Below, piece after piece: positions 22,501 through 33,939 of a stretch of DNA of 64,000 nt. The translations under genes and the position numbers were made by a program. Source of the stretch: Hofstenia miamia. Its lineage: Eukaryota > Xenacoelomorpha > Acoela. Positions within the stretch are counted from its first letter, which is position 1. Every line of letters starts with the position of its first letter. The DNA lies in assembly GCA_004352715.1 (NCBI GenBank), contig SCFE01000079.1, forward strand, positions 200,265-264,264, written 5' to 3'. Below the pieces are notes generated by a model. That model made no database searches. It had not been told where the DNA came from and was given only the letters and a program-made list of their open reading frames with translations.

Positions 22501-24454
22501 GATCATCTATTCGGAGTTCAAATGGACTTCTCCGAATGATTTTCTTGCTAAATACTGCCGACACCAGCAGCCTCTGTTTTTCCTACATTCAATTTTTTGG
22601 CTGATGTTAATCGCAAGCAGTACTCTTAAATTATCGCAATTGTTGACCATTAACGTGATAAATTGAATGATCCAAAATACCCAGGCATTTGTTTACATTG
22701 TAATTGAAGAGATGTTGTTATTTTTCTCACTGTCTATCAAAATATAATTGGAGTTGGGATTTTGTTCCCACTATCGATTTTTTGTCAGATGATAGCAAAT
22801 CGCCAATTTGAACGAAAATAATTGCATTTTCGACTAAAATCTTCTGATTAAATTCGATAGTGGGAACACACCTTAAGTCCACTATTGTGTCGTGAAAAAA
22901 ATACTTAGTATATGGAAGCTTGCCCACTTCATGTCATTATGTACCATATTATAGTAAATACAATGGTATGGTAGGAAAATTTTATAGCCATTGTTGATGG
23001 TAAGCATAAAAATATGGCCATGACGATAAGCCATAAGTTTTTTACATATTCAGAATTTATTTTAAGTTTCACGAAAATTGTTGACTTACCTTTAATGTCA
23101 TTTCTTTTATTTATAATAATTGAGCGTTTTCAGCAAACGTATTTTTGATAAGATAACTTTTAAAGATGTTGTAAACCTTTATTGAATCGCTAAAGATGAA
23201 ATTATTTCCCATTTGTGAAAGTAGTAGAATTAAATAAATTCTAACGATTAAATTATTTTCCATTTTTAATGTTTGCCCTGAGCAAAGCATACCTTATTGG
23301 AAAATATTAAAAATATAATTTGTATTTTTTTATATGTTTCAAAATGTTTCTTCTACATAATCAATTGCTCGTTCAATTAGGCAGCCTTCACTAGTTTTCT
23401 AGAAATTTTCGGAATTTTTGAATGCTTTTGTGGTAATCCTTTGTAAATTCGATCAAATAAATTTAAAGTCTCTACATTATCATGCAAAATATATTTAAAT
23501 ATCTTTTAATCCTTAGGGTGTGGTGGGAATTCAAAATCATAAAATTTGTTAAAAGTTTGGGTAAATACTGCAATCAAAAGGTAGCTTCAGAACGTTCAAT
23601 CTTTGGAATCTTTGGAAATTCAAATGAGTGTAAAATCATGATTATGGTATCTCAGTTATAAATTGAATGCACATCTTCAATAATTCGCGTTAGACAAGTA
23701 ATCATAATCGCTTGATGTCTTCCTATGAAGACTGATTTTATTTGAACATTTTGTCTTTTAACATCTACTATTACAAATATTATTCTCAAATCTCTTTAAT
23801 TATTATTTCAAAATTTATGTATTCTTCTATAGTGATTTCAATAAATTTATAGTCCTAAGAAACTACCACGAATTGCTATTGATTGCTTTGAATGAATTCT
23901 ATCATTGAAAATATATTCAAATATTTAGACTAAAGTAGTTAGTTTAGGTGGCTAAGGATCATCAGTCAAAACTAACTTCACCTCATTTGAAAATAGAAGA
24001 ACTTTCAGCCTACATTAACGACTTTATTGAAAAAACAAAAACAAATTCTCATCGAAAAGCAGGTTATTCAAACACAGCTTATGGAATGAGTAAACTTGGA
24101 ATGATTGCTCTTTCTAATGTAAGTTTCATTTTAATTATGTAAGTCTTTTTGTCCCATCATGAAATATAATGGGAAACTTCGCTATTTATTTTCGCTTCTT
24201 ATAATCATATTTTATTTGTGGGATTCGCTATTTTACTTTCATTGTATTTTTAGATCTTTGCACGTGAGCTAGCTGGTGAAAATATTGCTGTCGTTTCGAT
24301 GTGCCCGGGTTGGTGTAAAACTGATATGGCAGGAACCAATGCTCCAAACTCAGCGGCTGATGGAGCCGATATAGTTACTTATTTAGCCACTAAAGATAAT
24401 ATTATGGAGCTATCTGGTAAATTTATTAGAGAAAAGGCAGTAGCAGTATGGTAG
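18820..24454 (+). CDS. carbonyl reductase (CBR1-type short-chain dehydrogenase), 5 exons
   Basis: Spliced coding sequence: 18,820-18,995; 21,313-21,463; 21,509-21,622; 23,948-24,118; 24,254-24,454. All junctions are GT-AG with matching phases. They give 270 residues ending in TAG, close to the 277 of human CBR1. NADPH-dependent carbonyl reductases of this type are cytosolic, usually monomeric SDRs that reduce quinones, prostaglandins and other carbonyls. Residues: cofactor motif TGSNKGIG (about 9-16), basic TSRDK after the second strand, DVLVNNAGFAY (NNAG), catalytic Ser in VNVASFAG, YGMSK (catalytic Tyr and Lys), CPGWCKTDMAG, and a C-terminus ..GKFIREKAVAVW. The 41-residue-like insertion before YGMSK that marks monomeric CBRs is present (exon 4). 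No defect is seen, so it is probably functional. Exon CpG is retained, unlike the surrounding repeats. The exact substrate cannot be told. Confidence 0.96.
19282..19549. repeat. (TA)n microsatellite spanning an assembly gap
   Basis: (TA)n runs to 19,312, N's fill 19,313-19,516 (204 bp), and (TA)n resumes to about 19,549. It lies in intron 1 of the carbonyl reductase gene. The open frames predicted across it are TA-repeat artefacts. Confidence 0.95.
19997..20211. mobile_element. 215-bp non-autonomous hAT MITE
   Basis: The ends are CAGTGGCGCGTTTAGG and its near complement CTAAACGTGCCACTG, starting with the CAGTGG of hAT elements. It is flanked by a perfect 8-bp target duplication TTTGAAAT at 19,989-19,996 and 20,212-20,219. 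No coding capacity. It is inserted in intron 1 of the carbonyl reductase gene. Confidence 0.92.
20766..20995. repeat. three diverged tandem copies of an ~86-bp unit
   Basis: Units start near 20,766, 20,852 and 20,937, each with ACTAAATAG/AAAGTAA, then CTCACGAA/CTTACGAA/TTTACGAA, then AAATATTTTATTAA-like sequence and AATCTAYGATTTT. The third is shortened. Intronic. Confidence 0.7.
21464..21508 (+). other. 45-nt intron in the carbonyl reductase gene
   Basis: GTATTC...CTCTTAG interrupts the coding sequence between GAA and GTC, phase 0. Removing it restores the conserved QAEVTNRINYFGT (human QAEVTMKTNFFGT, from memory of the family). It shows the host splices very short introns. Confidence 0.93.
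21730..22882. mobile_element. possible MITE-like element with inverted ends
   Basis: The left end (about 21,737) CGTGTGTTCTCACTGTC and the right end (about 22,855-22,880), on the other strand AGGTGTGTTCCCACTATCGA, are inverted relatives. Inside each end lie further TCGATAGT...GAAC repeats with ATCATCTG/CAGATGAT. No target duplication was confirmed. There is no coding sequence. It sits in intron 3 of the carbonyl reductase gene, as does an inverted pair ATTCGGAG/CTCCGAAT near 22,508-22,538. Confidence 0.5.
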
Positions 24455-24660
24455 ACGTAGAACATCAAACTTCATTTTCAAAAATAATTTTAGATATATT
24501 TTATTTGTTATCTATTGATTTTTTCACTTATTACAATCTAAAGGCTTGCTATGGTTTTAGTTTTTTCAAAATTACCCTGAAATAATGTAATGAACAAACT
24601 AAGGGTTCACTTACCAACATAGCACTTGGAAAACTCTGAGGACATCATGAATATAATTGT

Positions 24661-24666
24661 AATAAA
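24661..24666 (+). terminator. possible poly(A) signal of the carbonyl reductase gene
   Basis: AATAAA lies 207 bp after the stop codon, the first canonical hexamer downstream. Confidence 0.45.
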
Positions 24667-24699
24667 TTACACAAAATCTGATCATATATACAGATTTAA

Positions 24700-26949
24700 T
24701 GCACATGTATTTAGAAAAACATGTATGTATATTGTTAAGAATGCTAAAGCACTTGAATAAGTGTTTTAAAAAAGTGAGTGCGATTGTTCTTCCCCAATGC
24801 TTCTCAATCCAGTATTTTTCCTAAATAGTAGGGTTCAAATTAGAACAATATCTCAATGATATGCTAGTTTATCAATATGATCATTATAATCCTAAACCTA
24901 AACCCAACCTTTACACTAATCCTATCCACTATCCATAGTACCAAAAAAAAATAAGTCATAGTTGCATTTTGGTTTTTCACATGGGCATAGTGTACATTTG
25001 GGTAGGAATTGAGGCCTTTTTATTTATTATTGACTTTTTATGACTGAACTGATGGGGATCTCTACATAAATGTAAAATACTCCTAAATAATTATTTTCAT
25101 GTTTTTTAGTCAGTTTGGCCCTGAAAAGTTTTGATAGCGCCAGGTTTTCAGCCTAATAACAACATTAAGCCTATTATTTATGAATGTTTCCAAATTACTT
25201 TTTTTATTCTTCCCATAGGATATTTCAGATACAAAATATAATCCATAGGTAAAAAACAGGTTTCTTTAAACTTGTGTAAATAATTTTCAACTTTTCGTTT
25301 AATAGACAAAACTAAACATTCTGCTTCGAAATCATATTGAAATTAATAAGTATCTACAAATCTCACAATACAATAATTATTAAAACAGAGAAACCTTTCG
25401 CAAAAAATTTAATTTTTGAGATTAAGCTATGGAACACACCTACAAATGTGCAAAATGGAAAAGTATTCTCATAATCTCTCACTCATTTTGTATTTCAAGC
25501 ATTTTTTGAAAACTTATTAAGCTTTTTAGAGAAATCCTAGCCCTTAAAACACAAGAAGGCCCCAAGTTATCTAGGTTTATGCAAACTTCTCCAAAAATAC
25601 ACTTTCATTCAACATATCATTAAAATTCAATAAATTATTTTGAATGTTTGTAGGAAAATCTGGGAATCATGCTATTAATATTTTTACCTAAACCTGGAAT
25701 TTATAGTTATGGAAACAATTATAATTTTCAAAGTAAATATTGCTTTAAATTCATTGATATTAACATTGCGCACCTCAATCTTTCATTTTCTATATGATTT
25801 TCATGCAAAACTCTTAAAAAGATTAATTTTTAAAAATTTTTGTCATTGGGTCCTTTTGGCTGATTAGGGGTTGAATGCCATCTAGTGATCAAAATTTGAA
25901 AGTTATTATTTTGTTCTATATTCATAATAAAATGTTGAAAATTAGTTATTTATCTTTAGAAAATAATTTTAGGAATGATAACTTTTTTTAGGTTTCCAAT
26001 ATTTGGATTTAAAATATTTTTTAATGGCCCTGGTTTTATCCAACCTATAAACCCGATTAACCAAGGGCCAGAAAAATGGTAAAATAGAACATTTTTTCAA
26101 GTGATGAAAAAAAATATTTTAATTTTTTAAGAAATAAATTTTAAATAGAATTAAACTTCTAAAATTAGCAGTATATTGAAATGTCAAATCTCTCAAAGCA
26201 TTTTTCACTTCAAACCCTGACAACCATTATGGAATATTTGGTTTTGTCAATAATGCTTCTATTTGAAAGATTTTGATAGTGTGCACATTAATTTTTTATT
26301 TCCTATATGTTTTTTATGTTAAAAACATTTTAAAAGCATATTTTAAAATTAAATAATTATTTAATGCCATCTAGCGGACATAACACTACTAACAATATTT
26401 TAATTAATAAAGTTCTCAAGGAGTTATAACACATTTTTTTGTCCATAAAACATAATTTTTATAACATAGATCATCAAAATTGAGGACTATCTAAAAATAT
26501 TTTTAAAAGACCCTGTTTTATCCAAAAACTTCACCTGTATAGCCAAGTGCCACAATTTTTTTCTAAAATTCTTATATTCAATCATTTCATTAATTGTTCT
26601 AATCTCTTCATTTATTTAAATTATTCTACACATTTTCAAATGTATTAAATAATTTTTGGCTTCTTAACCCAACAACCAAAGTTGGATTATGAACATCATT
26701 TAAAATTCTAAAAATTTATATAATTAAATATTTTTTATTTTACTAAAATAAAAAATCACTTCATGTGTTGATTGTAATTTTTTTGATTTCTTTCACAATT
26801 TTTATCAATTTAAATATTACTAAGTGCAAAATTTTACTTCATTAACATTAGACACTTTGAATTTTTGCAAATTAAAAATTATAATTAATTGATTAGTCTA
26901 AAGGAATTTATTAGTATTCAATTATAAAAATTTGAGTATTTACTAGGTA
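24700..26949. repeat. AT-rich degenerate repeats with ~490-bp tandem units
   Basis: Two related blocks share GCGCAC/GTGCAC, then ATTTCCTATATG-like sequence, TGCCATCTAG (25,876 and 26,365) and a GGCCCTGGTTTTATCC/GACCCTGTTTTATCC hairpin (26,025 and 26,509). The spacing is about 489 bp. CpG-poor, no coding sequence. It belongs to the same dispersed repeat population as 30-35 and 41-42 kb. Confidence 0.6.
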
Positions 26950-27409
26950 TTAAAATTTCAGATTGTACTTAGACCCAGTATTTCTTCAAATTTTGAACAT
27001 TCTCTCTTAGTTAGCCCTGCAATACCCATACATTAATCATTGCATTTGAACCTTTTTTAAATTTTTTTGTTTGCACCAAGTATTATAAATTAGCTAAGTT
27101 GTAATATTTCATGTAATTTTGAATTTTCTGTGATTAAACAAAATTTGTTTCAGTTATTTTACATATAATTATAGTTGAAAATTATAAATTAAATATTTTC
27201 AAAATTTTTGAAAAATTCTATATTTTCTAGTAGTATCTTTTGTGGCCCTTGGTTAAAAATGTATAGTATTACAAAAAACAAAGGTCAAAAAAATTAAGAA
27301 ATAGACAAATTTGGAAAGTATTTAACAATATTAAAAAAATTTAATTGAAATTTGTTAGTGTGTTCCTGCTGTAGAATACATATTTTAATATTTTCATTAA
27401 GAGTCAAAG
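26950..27409. repeat. dispersed AT-rich repeat, first part (split by a LINE)
   Basis: Homologous to 31,420-31,700 and 41,320-41,620: it shares TTTTGTGGCCCTTGGTTA, ATAGACAAATTTGGAAA, TTTGAAATTTGTTAGTG-like and TCCTGCTGTAGAATACATA in the same order. The alignment breaks at about 27,410, where the minus-strand LINE begins, and resumes near 30,180. Confidence 0.7.
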
Positions 27410-27553
27410 CAAATTTATTGCTCAATGTATACAAAATTCTACAAACTAACACATGACAAAAAAAATAAAATATAAACAAATAAATAACTACAAATTAATA
27501 TGTACAATATATAATAATATTATCAATGTTTGTGTGGATGTTTGTGTAGGTGC

Positions 27554-28018
27554 TCAATGTTGGATGTATGTTTCGAATGCATGAAGTGTATTATCGTCCC
27601 CTAATGTATATTGTTTTATTAAAAGAAATTGCTTCAATTTTTTTCTAAATTTTTTATAGTTTTTTTCCATTCGGGTTTCATAATCTAAATTATTCCACAA
27701 TTTAATTGATATGTGATGAAAGCCATTAGAATTTTTATCTAAACACAGAAATGTTTGCGATCGCTCATTTAATTTAATATAGTCATTAAGGAGAGATGTT
27801 TGTAGAGATTTGAATTTAAATAAGATAGATAGCATATGCAGATGAATTTGGTAGAACAGAGATAATATTTTATATATATTACGATATACTGATGCTTCAT
27901 CATGTTTTTGTGCAAAGTTTAGAGTTTTTATACACCAATTAAATGTCTTTGATAGAAGCATACAATGTTTCGAATTTAGGTTAGTTAAAAGAAAAGAACA
28001 GTATTGAAAATGATACAA
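27554..28018 (-). pseudogene. LINE ORF2 C-terminal region
   Basis: 154 open codons of the element, ending at 27,554. It contains LWNNLDYETRMEKNYKKFRK near the end, which corresponds to the 'W..LP..IR....FK..LK' tail found after the RT in CR1/Jockey-type elements. It follows the RT segment in the minus-strand reading, with a frame change near 28,018. Confidence 0.75.
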
Positions 28019-28488
28019 ACAGAAACATGTATCAGTTGTTTATGATAATTGCTTGATATTACATTGCGTAAGTGATAAAGATATCTAATGCCTGCAGTCA
28101 TTTTTTGAATCTTATTCAGTAGAAATTTTTCAAATTTTAATTCATTATCTATCTCCACTCCTAAATAGCTGACTGAATCACTTTGCTTTATTGGCTTATT
28201 ATTTATCTTCAGTTCTATATCACTTATTAGATTTCTTTGTGCCTTCGGTGAAAAAATTATAAATTGAGTTTTGTCAATATTTAGTTTTAGTTGATTATTT
28301 GTAAAATAATTGTTTAAATTTTCTACATCTGTTTGGAGGTGTTTTGTAGCATCAAAAGCATTTTTTGCGGTACTTATTAGGCATGTGTCGTCGGCATATT
28401 GGTAAATGTCGCTGTTTTTAAAATGTTTTATTATATCATTTACAAATATTGCAAATAAAATAGGGCCAAAGTACAGTGCCTTGGGGTA

Positions 28489-28612
28489 CGCTGCTGTCCA
28501 TTTTTTAAGAAGTTCATGATTAAATTAATTGAGTTAGCACCAAAATTATACGCTGCTGTCTATTTTTTAAGAAGATCATGATTCAATTAATTGAGTTAGC
28601 ACCAAAATTATA
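28489..28612. repeat. 62-bp tandem duplication inside the LINE
   Basis: 28,489-28,550 and 28,551-28,612 both start CGCTGCTGTC and end CACCAAAATTATA, with three mismatches. Confidence 0.95.
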
Positions 28613-28797
28613 ATTTATAAGCTTGTCCTGCAAAATATCAAAATTCATTGAATTGAATGCCTTACTTAAATCTAATAATGCTACACTACTACAGTTATTA
28701 TGATAAATATTAGACTTTATTTGTTAAAGGATATTTTCAGATTTTAGGAATGCGTTTATTTGAACATACAAAAGTTTTTCAAAGAGTTTGCTAAAAG

Positions 28798-28923
28798 GAT
28801 GTGTAATAGAAATGGGTCTATAATTTTTTGCGTTTAGGTTGTCAACTTTTTTAAATATAGGATGTGTAATAGAAATGGGTCTATAATTTTTTGCGTTTAG
28901 GTTGTCACCTTTTTTAAATATAG
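28798..28923. repeat. 63-bp tandem duplication inside the LINE
   Basis: 28,798-28,860 repeats at 28,861-28,923 (GATGTGTAATAGAAATGGGT...), with about two mismatches. Confidence 0.95.
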
Positions 28924-29205
28924 GAGTTATATCTGATTTTTTTAGTAAGTCTGGAAATTCACCATCAATAATACATTATGTAAGATAAGATAACAGTTGT
29001 TCTCCAAAAATAGGAAAAAAACGTTTAATAATAAAAAATGGGAGGTTATAAGAAGCGGTTGATTTGTTGGTATCAAGTTTCTTAACAATGTTTTCTAATT
29101 CATTGATTGTAGCAAGTCTAAAGGAAAATTGTTTTGATTGTTTGAGATTATCAGAATTTTGTTTTTTCTTATAAGGTGGAAAATCGAAATTTCCAAGTTC
29201 TTTGA

Positions 29206-29420
29206 GATGAAAGACTTTTAGATTTTCTAATAAATTTATGTACGTATCGCCATTTTTCTTGAGTAGAATTTAATTGATGAAAGACTTTTAGATTTTCAAA
29301 TAAATTTATGTACGTAATTGCTTAATTACTTCATTTGATTTTAATTGATTAAAGAATTCTTTGCCGAGTTTTAGATAAATTATTTGTTCTTAATTGCTTA
29401 ATTACTTCATTTGATTTTTC
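29206..29420. repeat. two interlocked tandem duplications inside the LINE
   Basis: GATGAAAGACTTTTAGATTT occurs at 29,207 and 29,277 (period 70). TAATTGCTTAATTACTTCAT occurs at about 29,315 and 29,391 (period 76). Confidence 0.9.
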
Positions 29421-29666
29421 GTAATTGGTCCAATTAGTCTTTGTTGGCTCGGATTTCGCAAGATCAAATAATTCTCGCTTAATTGATAATAGTTCATGGA
29501 CTTGATTATCGTCGGTGTTTGAAAAAGGAAATTTAATTGCTTTGATCTAAACCCTTCGCTTCTTAATTGGTGCAACACTGTTTAATGCCTTGTAGATTCC
29601 TTTTGCAATGTTTCATCAGATTAGGTCCAGAATTTAACGTGTAAATATAGTTAAATGGGGTGTTTC

Positions 29667-30137
29667 TTAGGGCCTTTTCCATTTTTTCATCAGAGTAAGA
29701 TAAATAGTCTCTTGCATATATGATTTAAACATTAAGGATTTGAAGGAATCATCAGAATTAGTAAAAAAGTAATCAATTAAATTGTTCATTCGAGTTGGAC
29801 AAACTGTATTAACACAATGAAGATTACAGTAATCAGTTAATTTGTTCATTCGAGTTGGACAAACTGTATTAACGTAATGAAGATTACAATTAGCAGACAT
29901 TTCATTTATAGAATTTCGTTCATATGAATTAAAGTAATTAATATTAAAGTCACCAAAGATATTTAAAGAGTTATAATTATTATATATTTCAGATATTTCA
30001 TTGATTTTATAATTTAGATATTCAACTAGATAATTTTTATTTGGATCATAAGTTACGTTTATCAATTCTTTTTGGAAACAGTTCTCTATTGATTTTATTT
30101 CTATCGACAGTGATTCAAATATTTTGATACATTTCAT
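29667..30137 (-). pseudogene. LINE endonuclease fragment with duplicated segment
   Basis: 156 open codons. NSLNIFGDFNINYF carries the GDFN motif of apurinic-like LINE endonucleases, followed by a TRMN..DYFFTNSDD block like the 'T....S.IDYIFT' end of that domain. A 60-bp unit (29,769-29,828, repeated at 29,829-29,888) makes an in-frame 20-residue duplication (NLHCVNTVCPTRMN twice). The N-terminal half of the endonuclease is missing. Confidence 0.85.
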
Positions 30138-30179
30138 AATAAGATTTACGGACTGGTTTTAAAGAATTTGGCACAATTA

Positions 30180-31392
30180 TGATAAAATAATTTAATTATC
30201 TGATTGCCTGAAAAAATAAATGATTTATTTCAATGAAAAAATTAAAACTTATTTTAGTGAAAAAATTATAAATGAGTATTGTATTCAAAATTATTGCATG
30301 AGTCAATGTATTAAAAATATAGCATGAGAATTTATTATTTTTTTAAGCATTATAATTTGTGATTTTATTAAATTTTTAGTTATTTTATTGAATTTTATAT
30401 TTATTTTTTTCTATACTATATTTTTATTTTATTCTTGACTTTAATTTAACTGTTGCTTTATTTTACTTACTAGATTCAGATTATAACTAACATTTTAAAA
30501 AATATTTTTAATATTTCTGATATTTCAGGAATATTAGATTGAATAGAATTGCAATTGATTACAAATTAAAATTTAAATTTACATTTAGAATTGTCTTTCT
30601 CCTTATGCATGCATGTTTGTTTGTTAATTACTATTACCAATATCAATCATTCATTTTTATATAAAAAATTATTAAAAAATTATATAGTAGTGATCATTAA
30701 ACAACAACATAATAATTGAATTAATATTCATATTGAGTTTGTGTTTGTGTTTCTATGTTATATTTTAAATTTAAAAATTAATAAATATCCTTGGTATAAA
30801 AAACCTAGGCATAAAATTTAATACAAGACATTAAATTAAATGGAAATGACCTATGACAAAGTTTAAATATCCAACTTTTATGAAGTTATATCAAACCACC
30901 ATCCAAGTTTTATAAACCACAATCTATGCCTGTTAAAGCAAAATTATTCTGCCAGTGCTAAATTAGATTCTGGTGCTAATCAAATTTTGGTTAAACTTTA
31001 ATTTATACTTCAGTTTTAAACTGTCAAAATCTAAATCTTTCTATTTCTACTTTAAACTTTAAACTTTTTGTTTTTGAATGTTTATCAAGTTGACCAATTT
31101 GTAGCTCTTGGTTAACCTGAAATTGAATTAGAATTAATAAATCGCTAGCAAGAATATTGTTAAGTTAAGATAAGATAATATTAAATTATAATATACTAGA
31201 GTAGAATTTAATTTTAAATCGAATTGGATTTGATTTGTTAAACTTAAAGTGAAACTTTGAAATAATTTGAAAATTTTTGCATATATTTTGTATATTTTCT
31301 TGTATTTTTGTTTTTTAGTATTTTAAATATTAATTATTATTTGTTTTTGTAATTATACTTACAATTAAAATTTATGAATCAATCATTTTTAA
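30180..31392. repeat. dispersed AT-rich repeat, continuation after the LINE
   Basis: It follows the same order as 31,730-32,690 and 33,940-34,720: ATTGCATGAGTCAA, then AATTGCAATTGATTACAAATT, CCTTGGTATAAAAAACC, CAAACCAC..CAATCTATGCC, GCTAATCAAATTT, and a degenerate CTCTTGGTTAACCTGAAATTG. No coding sequence. Confidence 0.7.
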
Positions 31393-31500
31393 NTAAAATT
31401 TCTTGTTTTTTTGTGTTTCAGTATTTTAAATATTAATTATTTTTGGTTATTTTACTTACAATTATAGTTTAAATGCATCAATTAAGCATTTTTAAAAGGG
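31300..31500. repeat. diverged duplication across a single N (31,393)
   Basis: CTTG..TTTTTG then TAGTATTTTAAATATTAATTA recurs after the N as CTTG..TTTTTGTG then CAGTATTTTAAATATTAATTA, ending in ATCATTTTTAA / AGCATTTTTAA. Unlike the other two single-N junctions, the copies are clearly diverged. Confidence 0.75.
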
Positions 31501-32690
31501 TTTAAAAATTCAATATTTTGACTCTATTTTGCATCTTTTGTGGCCCTTGGTTATACAGGTGTAGTAAGTATCACAAAAAAACAAAAGCCATAAAAATTAT
31601 GAAATTGACAAATTTGGAAAAATTAATTAAAAAATTTATTTGAAATTTGTTATTTTTTTCCTGCTGTAGAATACATATTTTAAGATTTTCATTAAGAATA
31701 ATTTAATTTCATGGGATAGCAAGAATAGGGAATATATTGTAATGCCTTGAAAAACCAGGGCCAAATTTTCGAAAAAAAAATTGACATTTAGTTTACACAA
31801 AAATCATTATATTTATTGTGTACAGTATTGAAAATAATTGCTTGAGTCAAATTCTTAGCAATGTAGCAATAAAATTCATGATTTTAAAAGCTATTATATT
31901 TTTTATATTTTTTGTATTATTAGAAAGTAACTAAAAATTATATTTCATATTTTTTCACACAATGTTTATTTAATTCATGACTTTTATTTTAGAGTATATT
32001 ACTCAGCCTATTAGACTTCAATTATATTTAAAATTTTTAAAAAATCAATAATATTTTAAGATTATTGCTGGCATCACATTGAAACCAATTGCAATTTATT
32101 GCAAATTGAAAATTACACATAGAGTGGAATTTCAAATTTTCCTTGTACAGACTACTATTATATAAATTATTAATAACCATGTACTCATACATTTTTTTAC
32201 AATATTTTTAAACAATATATAATGACCTTTGGTGAAAACACTGTATAATACAGCTGAATTAAAATTAAGTATTTTACCTTTAGTTTGATTTGTGTTGCAA
32301 GTTAAAATAAAAATATTATTTGAAGCTATGTTGTATAAGAAAAAGTCATTTTATTTAAAGGAGGATGTAGGACAAATTGTACATTATCATTTGAAAATTG
32401 AAATATAATGACCTTTAAATTGGTAATACAACCCACAATCAAAATTTATTTGAAGCACTTGCTATACCTGAGACATCATAAATGCTTTTGTCAATGCTAT
32501 AAGTAGATTATAGTGCTCTTCAATTTGAAATTAAACTTTCTTTGTTATTCAATCTTAGAATGTTGAAAGCTTGGTTCTTCAATTATATTTTAAATTAATA
32601 ACAATTTTTCTAAAATATACTAAGTTCATCTTTTTGTGGCCCTTGGTCAGGCTAAATCTGAATTAGAAAAAATCAAAGGCCAGCAAAAAG
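31410..32690. repeat. dispersed AT-rich repeat copy with two hairpins
   Basis: Contains TGGCCCTTGGTTATACAGG at 31,541 and TGGCCCTTGGTCAGG at 32,637, each followed 20-30 bp later by a partial complement (AAAAGCCA, CAAAGGCCA). It matches 41,320-42,090 along most of its length. Confidence 0.7.
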
Positions 32691-33939
32691 TGCTTAAATT
32701 GATGATATTGAAAAAATTGAATATACTAAGTAATCTAGAATTTTATTTCCCATTAAATTGCATTGGTTAAAAAGTAAAAGAGTAAATTTTAATGATTTTA
32801 AAATTCAAATTTTTAGAAAATGAAAATGGTTTCTACATGGCATTCAACACCTAGATATAACCAGCCCTTTTTCTAATAGTCATTTATTGTGCACACTAGC
32901 AAAATATTCTTATGGAAAAGGTATTTCCTCAGATAGTGTATCTAACTTTTTCTTCTTCAAATATGCTTAAATTGTAATAAAATTAGAAAAGAATGATCAA
33001 TAATAACTGCTTTTTATAGTTAGTTTCAAAAATTAACTAAAATAATTTTTTTCAAAAATTATTAGAAATTTTTACAAATGCACATCTGTGTAAGGTTATT
33101 TTCATAATAATATTTGAAAGAATTTAATGTTAAAAAAACTTCAAATTAGTAATAACAGATTTGAGTTTAAAAAATTATCTTTAATTCATTTTTGGAACAT
33201 ATTTTCTGGCCCTGATTTATAGCTTAACCTGCACTTGCATAAACAAGGGCCAGAAAAAGCTGTACACTGACATATTCACAAAATATTTTGAATTTTTTTA
33301 TTAGGGTGGGAGATATAATACATTATTATGATAGGCAATGTAATTTTAAGCTATTCAGCCGTTCTTTGATGTTCATCTGGTAACTATTTCAGAAATTATA
33401 GTAGTTCAAAAATAGGTTGTTCCAGTAGATTTTCAGTACTGGAACATGTACTAAAATATATTTTTTAGAAGAAAATCAATTAATAATGATGTATTTAAAT
33501 GAAGTTTTATCTTTTTAATTATTATTTTCTAAAAACTATGTAATTTGAAGTTAAGAGATAATTTTGAAATTTTGAGTTCCAGTGATGGACATGTTCTAAA
33601 CATTTTTCAAAATTTCCAATATAGACCACTTTTTGAATTTACAAAATTTTCTAAAATAAAACCTATTGACAAGGCAAAAATAATCAAAAAATATATTTTT
33701 AATAAAATAAGAAAATATTGCCATATTTTGACATATAATGCAATTGTAAATTATTCAGCATTTACCAAAGCTTTGTAACACAATTATTTGAAAGGATATT
33801 CTGTTTTGAATAACAGTTTTTTCAAATAAATTTTTGGTTCACAAATATACAATTCAAAAAAGATTTTTTGCTTCATAGCATTAACAAATGCACAGCTGTT
33901 AATGTTTTTCCATGATGATATATACAGATGATTTATTTT
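32691..33939. repeat. AT-rich repeat remnants, mixed orientation
   Basis: Shares CTAGAATTTTATTTCCCATTA with 41,220, has ATGGCATTCAAC (reverse of the 25,874 motif), and a hairpin TGGCCCTGATTTAT...ATAAACAAGGGCCA at 33,207-33,252. The 77-codon frame at 33,545 has no family signature. Confidence 0.5.

Larger units (their letters stand above)
28019..29110 (-). pseudogene. LINE reverse transcriptase region
   Basis: The minus strand shows GPILFAIFVNDI (about 28,470-28,430), IYQYADDTCLI with the catalytic Asp pair (28,410-28,380), then SVSYLGVEIDNELKF (about 28,170-28,130): RT palm and thumb motifs. Frame is lost in places, and 62-63 bp tandem duplications at 28,489-28,612 and 28,798-28,923 break it. 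The enzyme cannot be functional as assembled. Confidence 0.85.
27410..30180 (-). mobile_element. 5'-truncated non-LTR retrotransposon (CR1/L2/Jockey-like)
   Basis: On the minus strand, endonuclease pieces come first (from 30,137), then reverse transcriptase with YADDT, then the C-terminal region, and AATAAA near the 3' boundary. It interrupts a copy of the local repeat: the flank stops at about 27,410 and continues at about 30,180. Retained CpG suggests it is younger than its host repeat. The 5' end is missing (only part of the endonuclease). Frameshifts and several local tandem duplications inactivate it. The clade assignment is by motif only. Confidence 0.88.

Noticed and set aside
28489-28612. 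Direct repeats resembling a short CRISPR array
   Set aside because: They are two-copy tandem duplications without spacers, inside a LINE in an animal genome.
33545-33778. 77-codon frame in the repeat region
   Set aside because: Lys/Ile/Phe-rich, no motif, no splice sites; likely chance.
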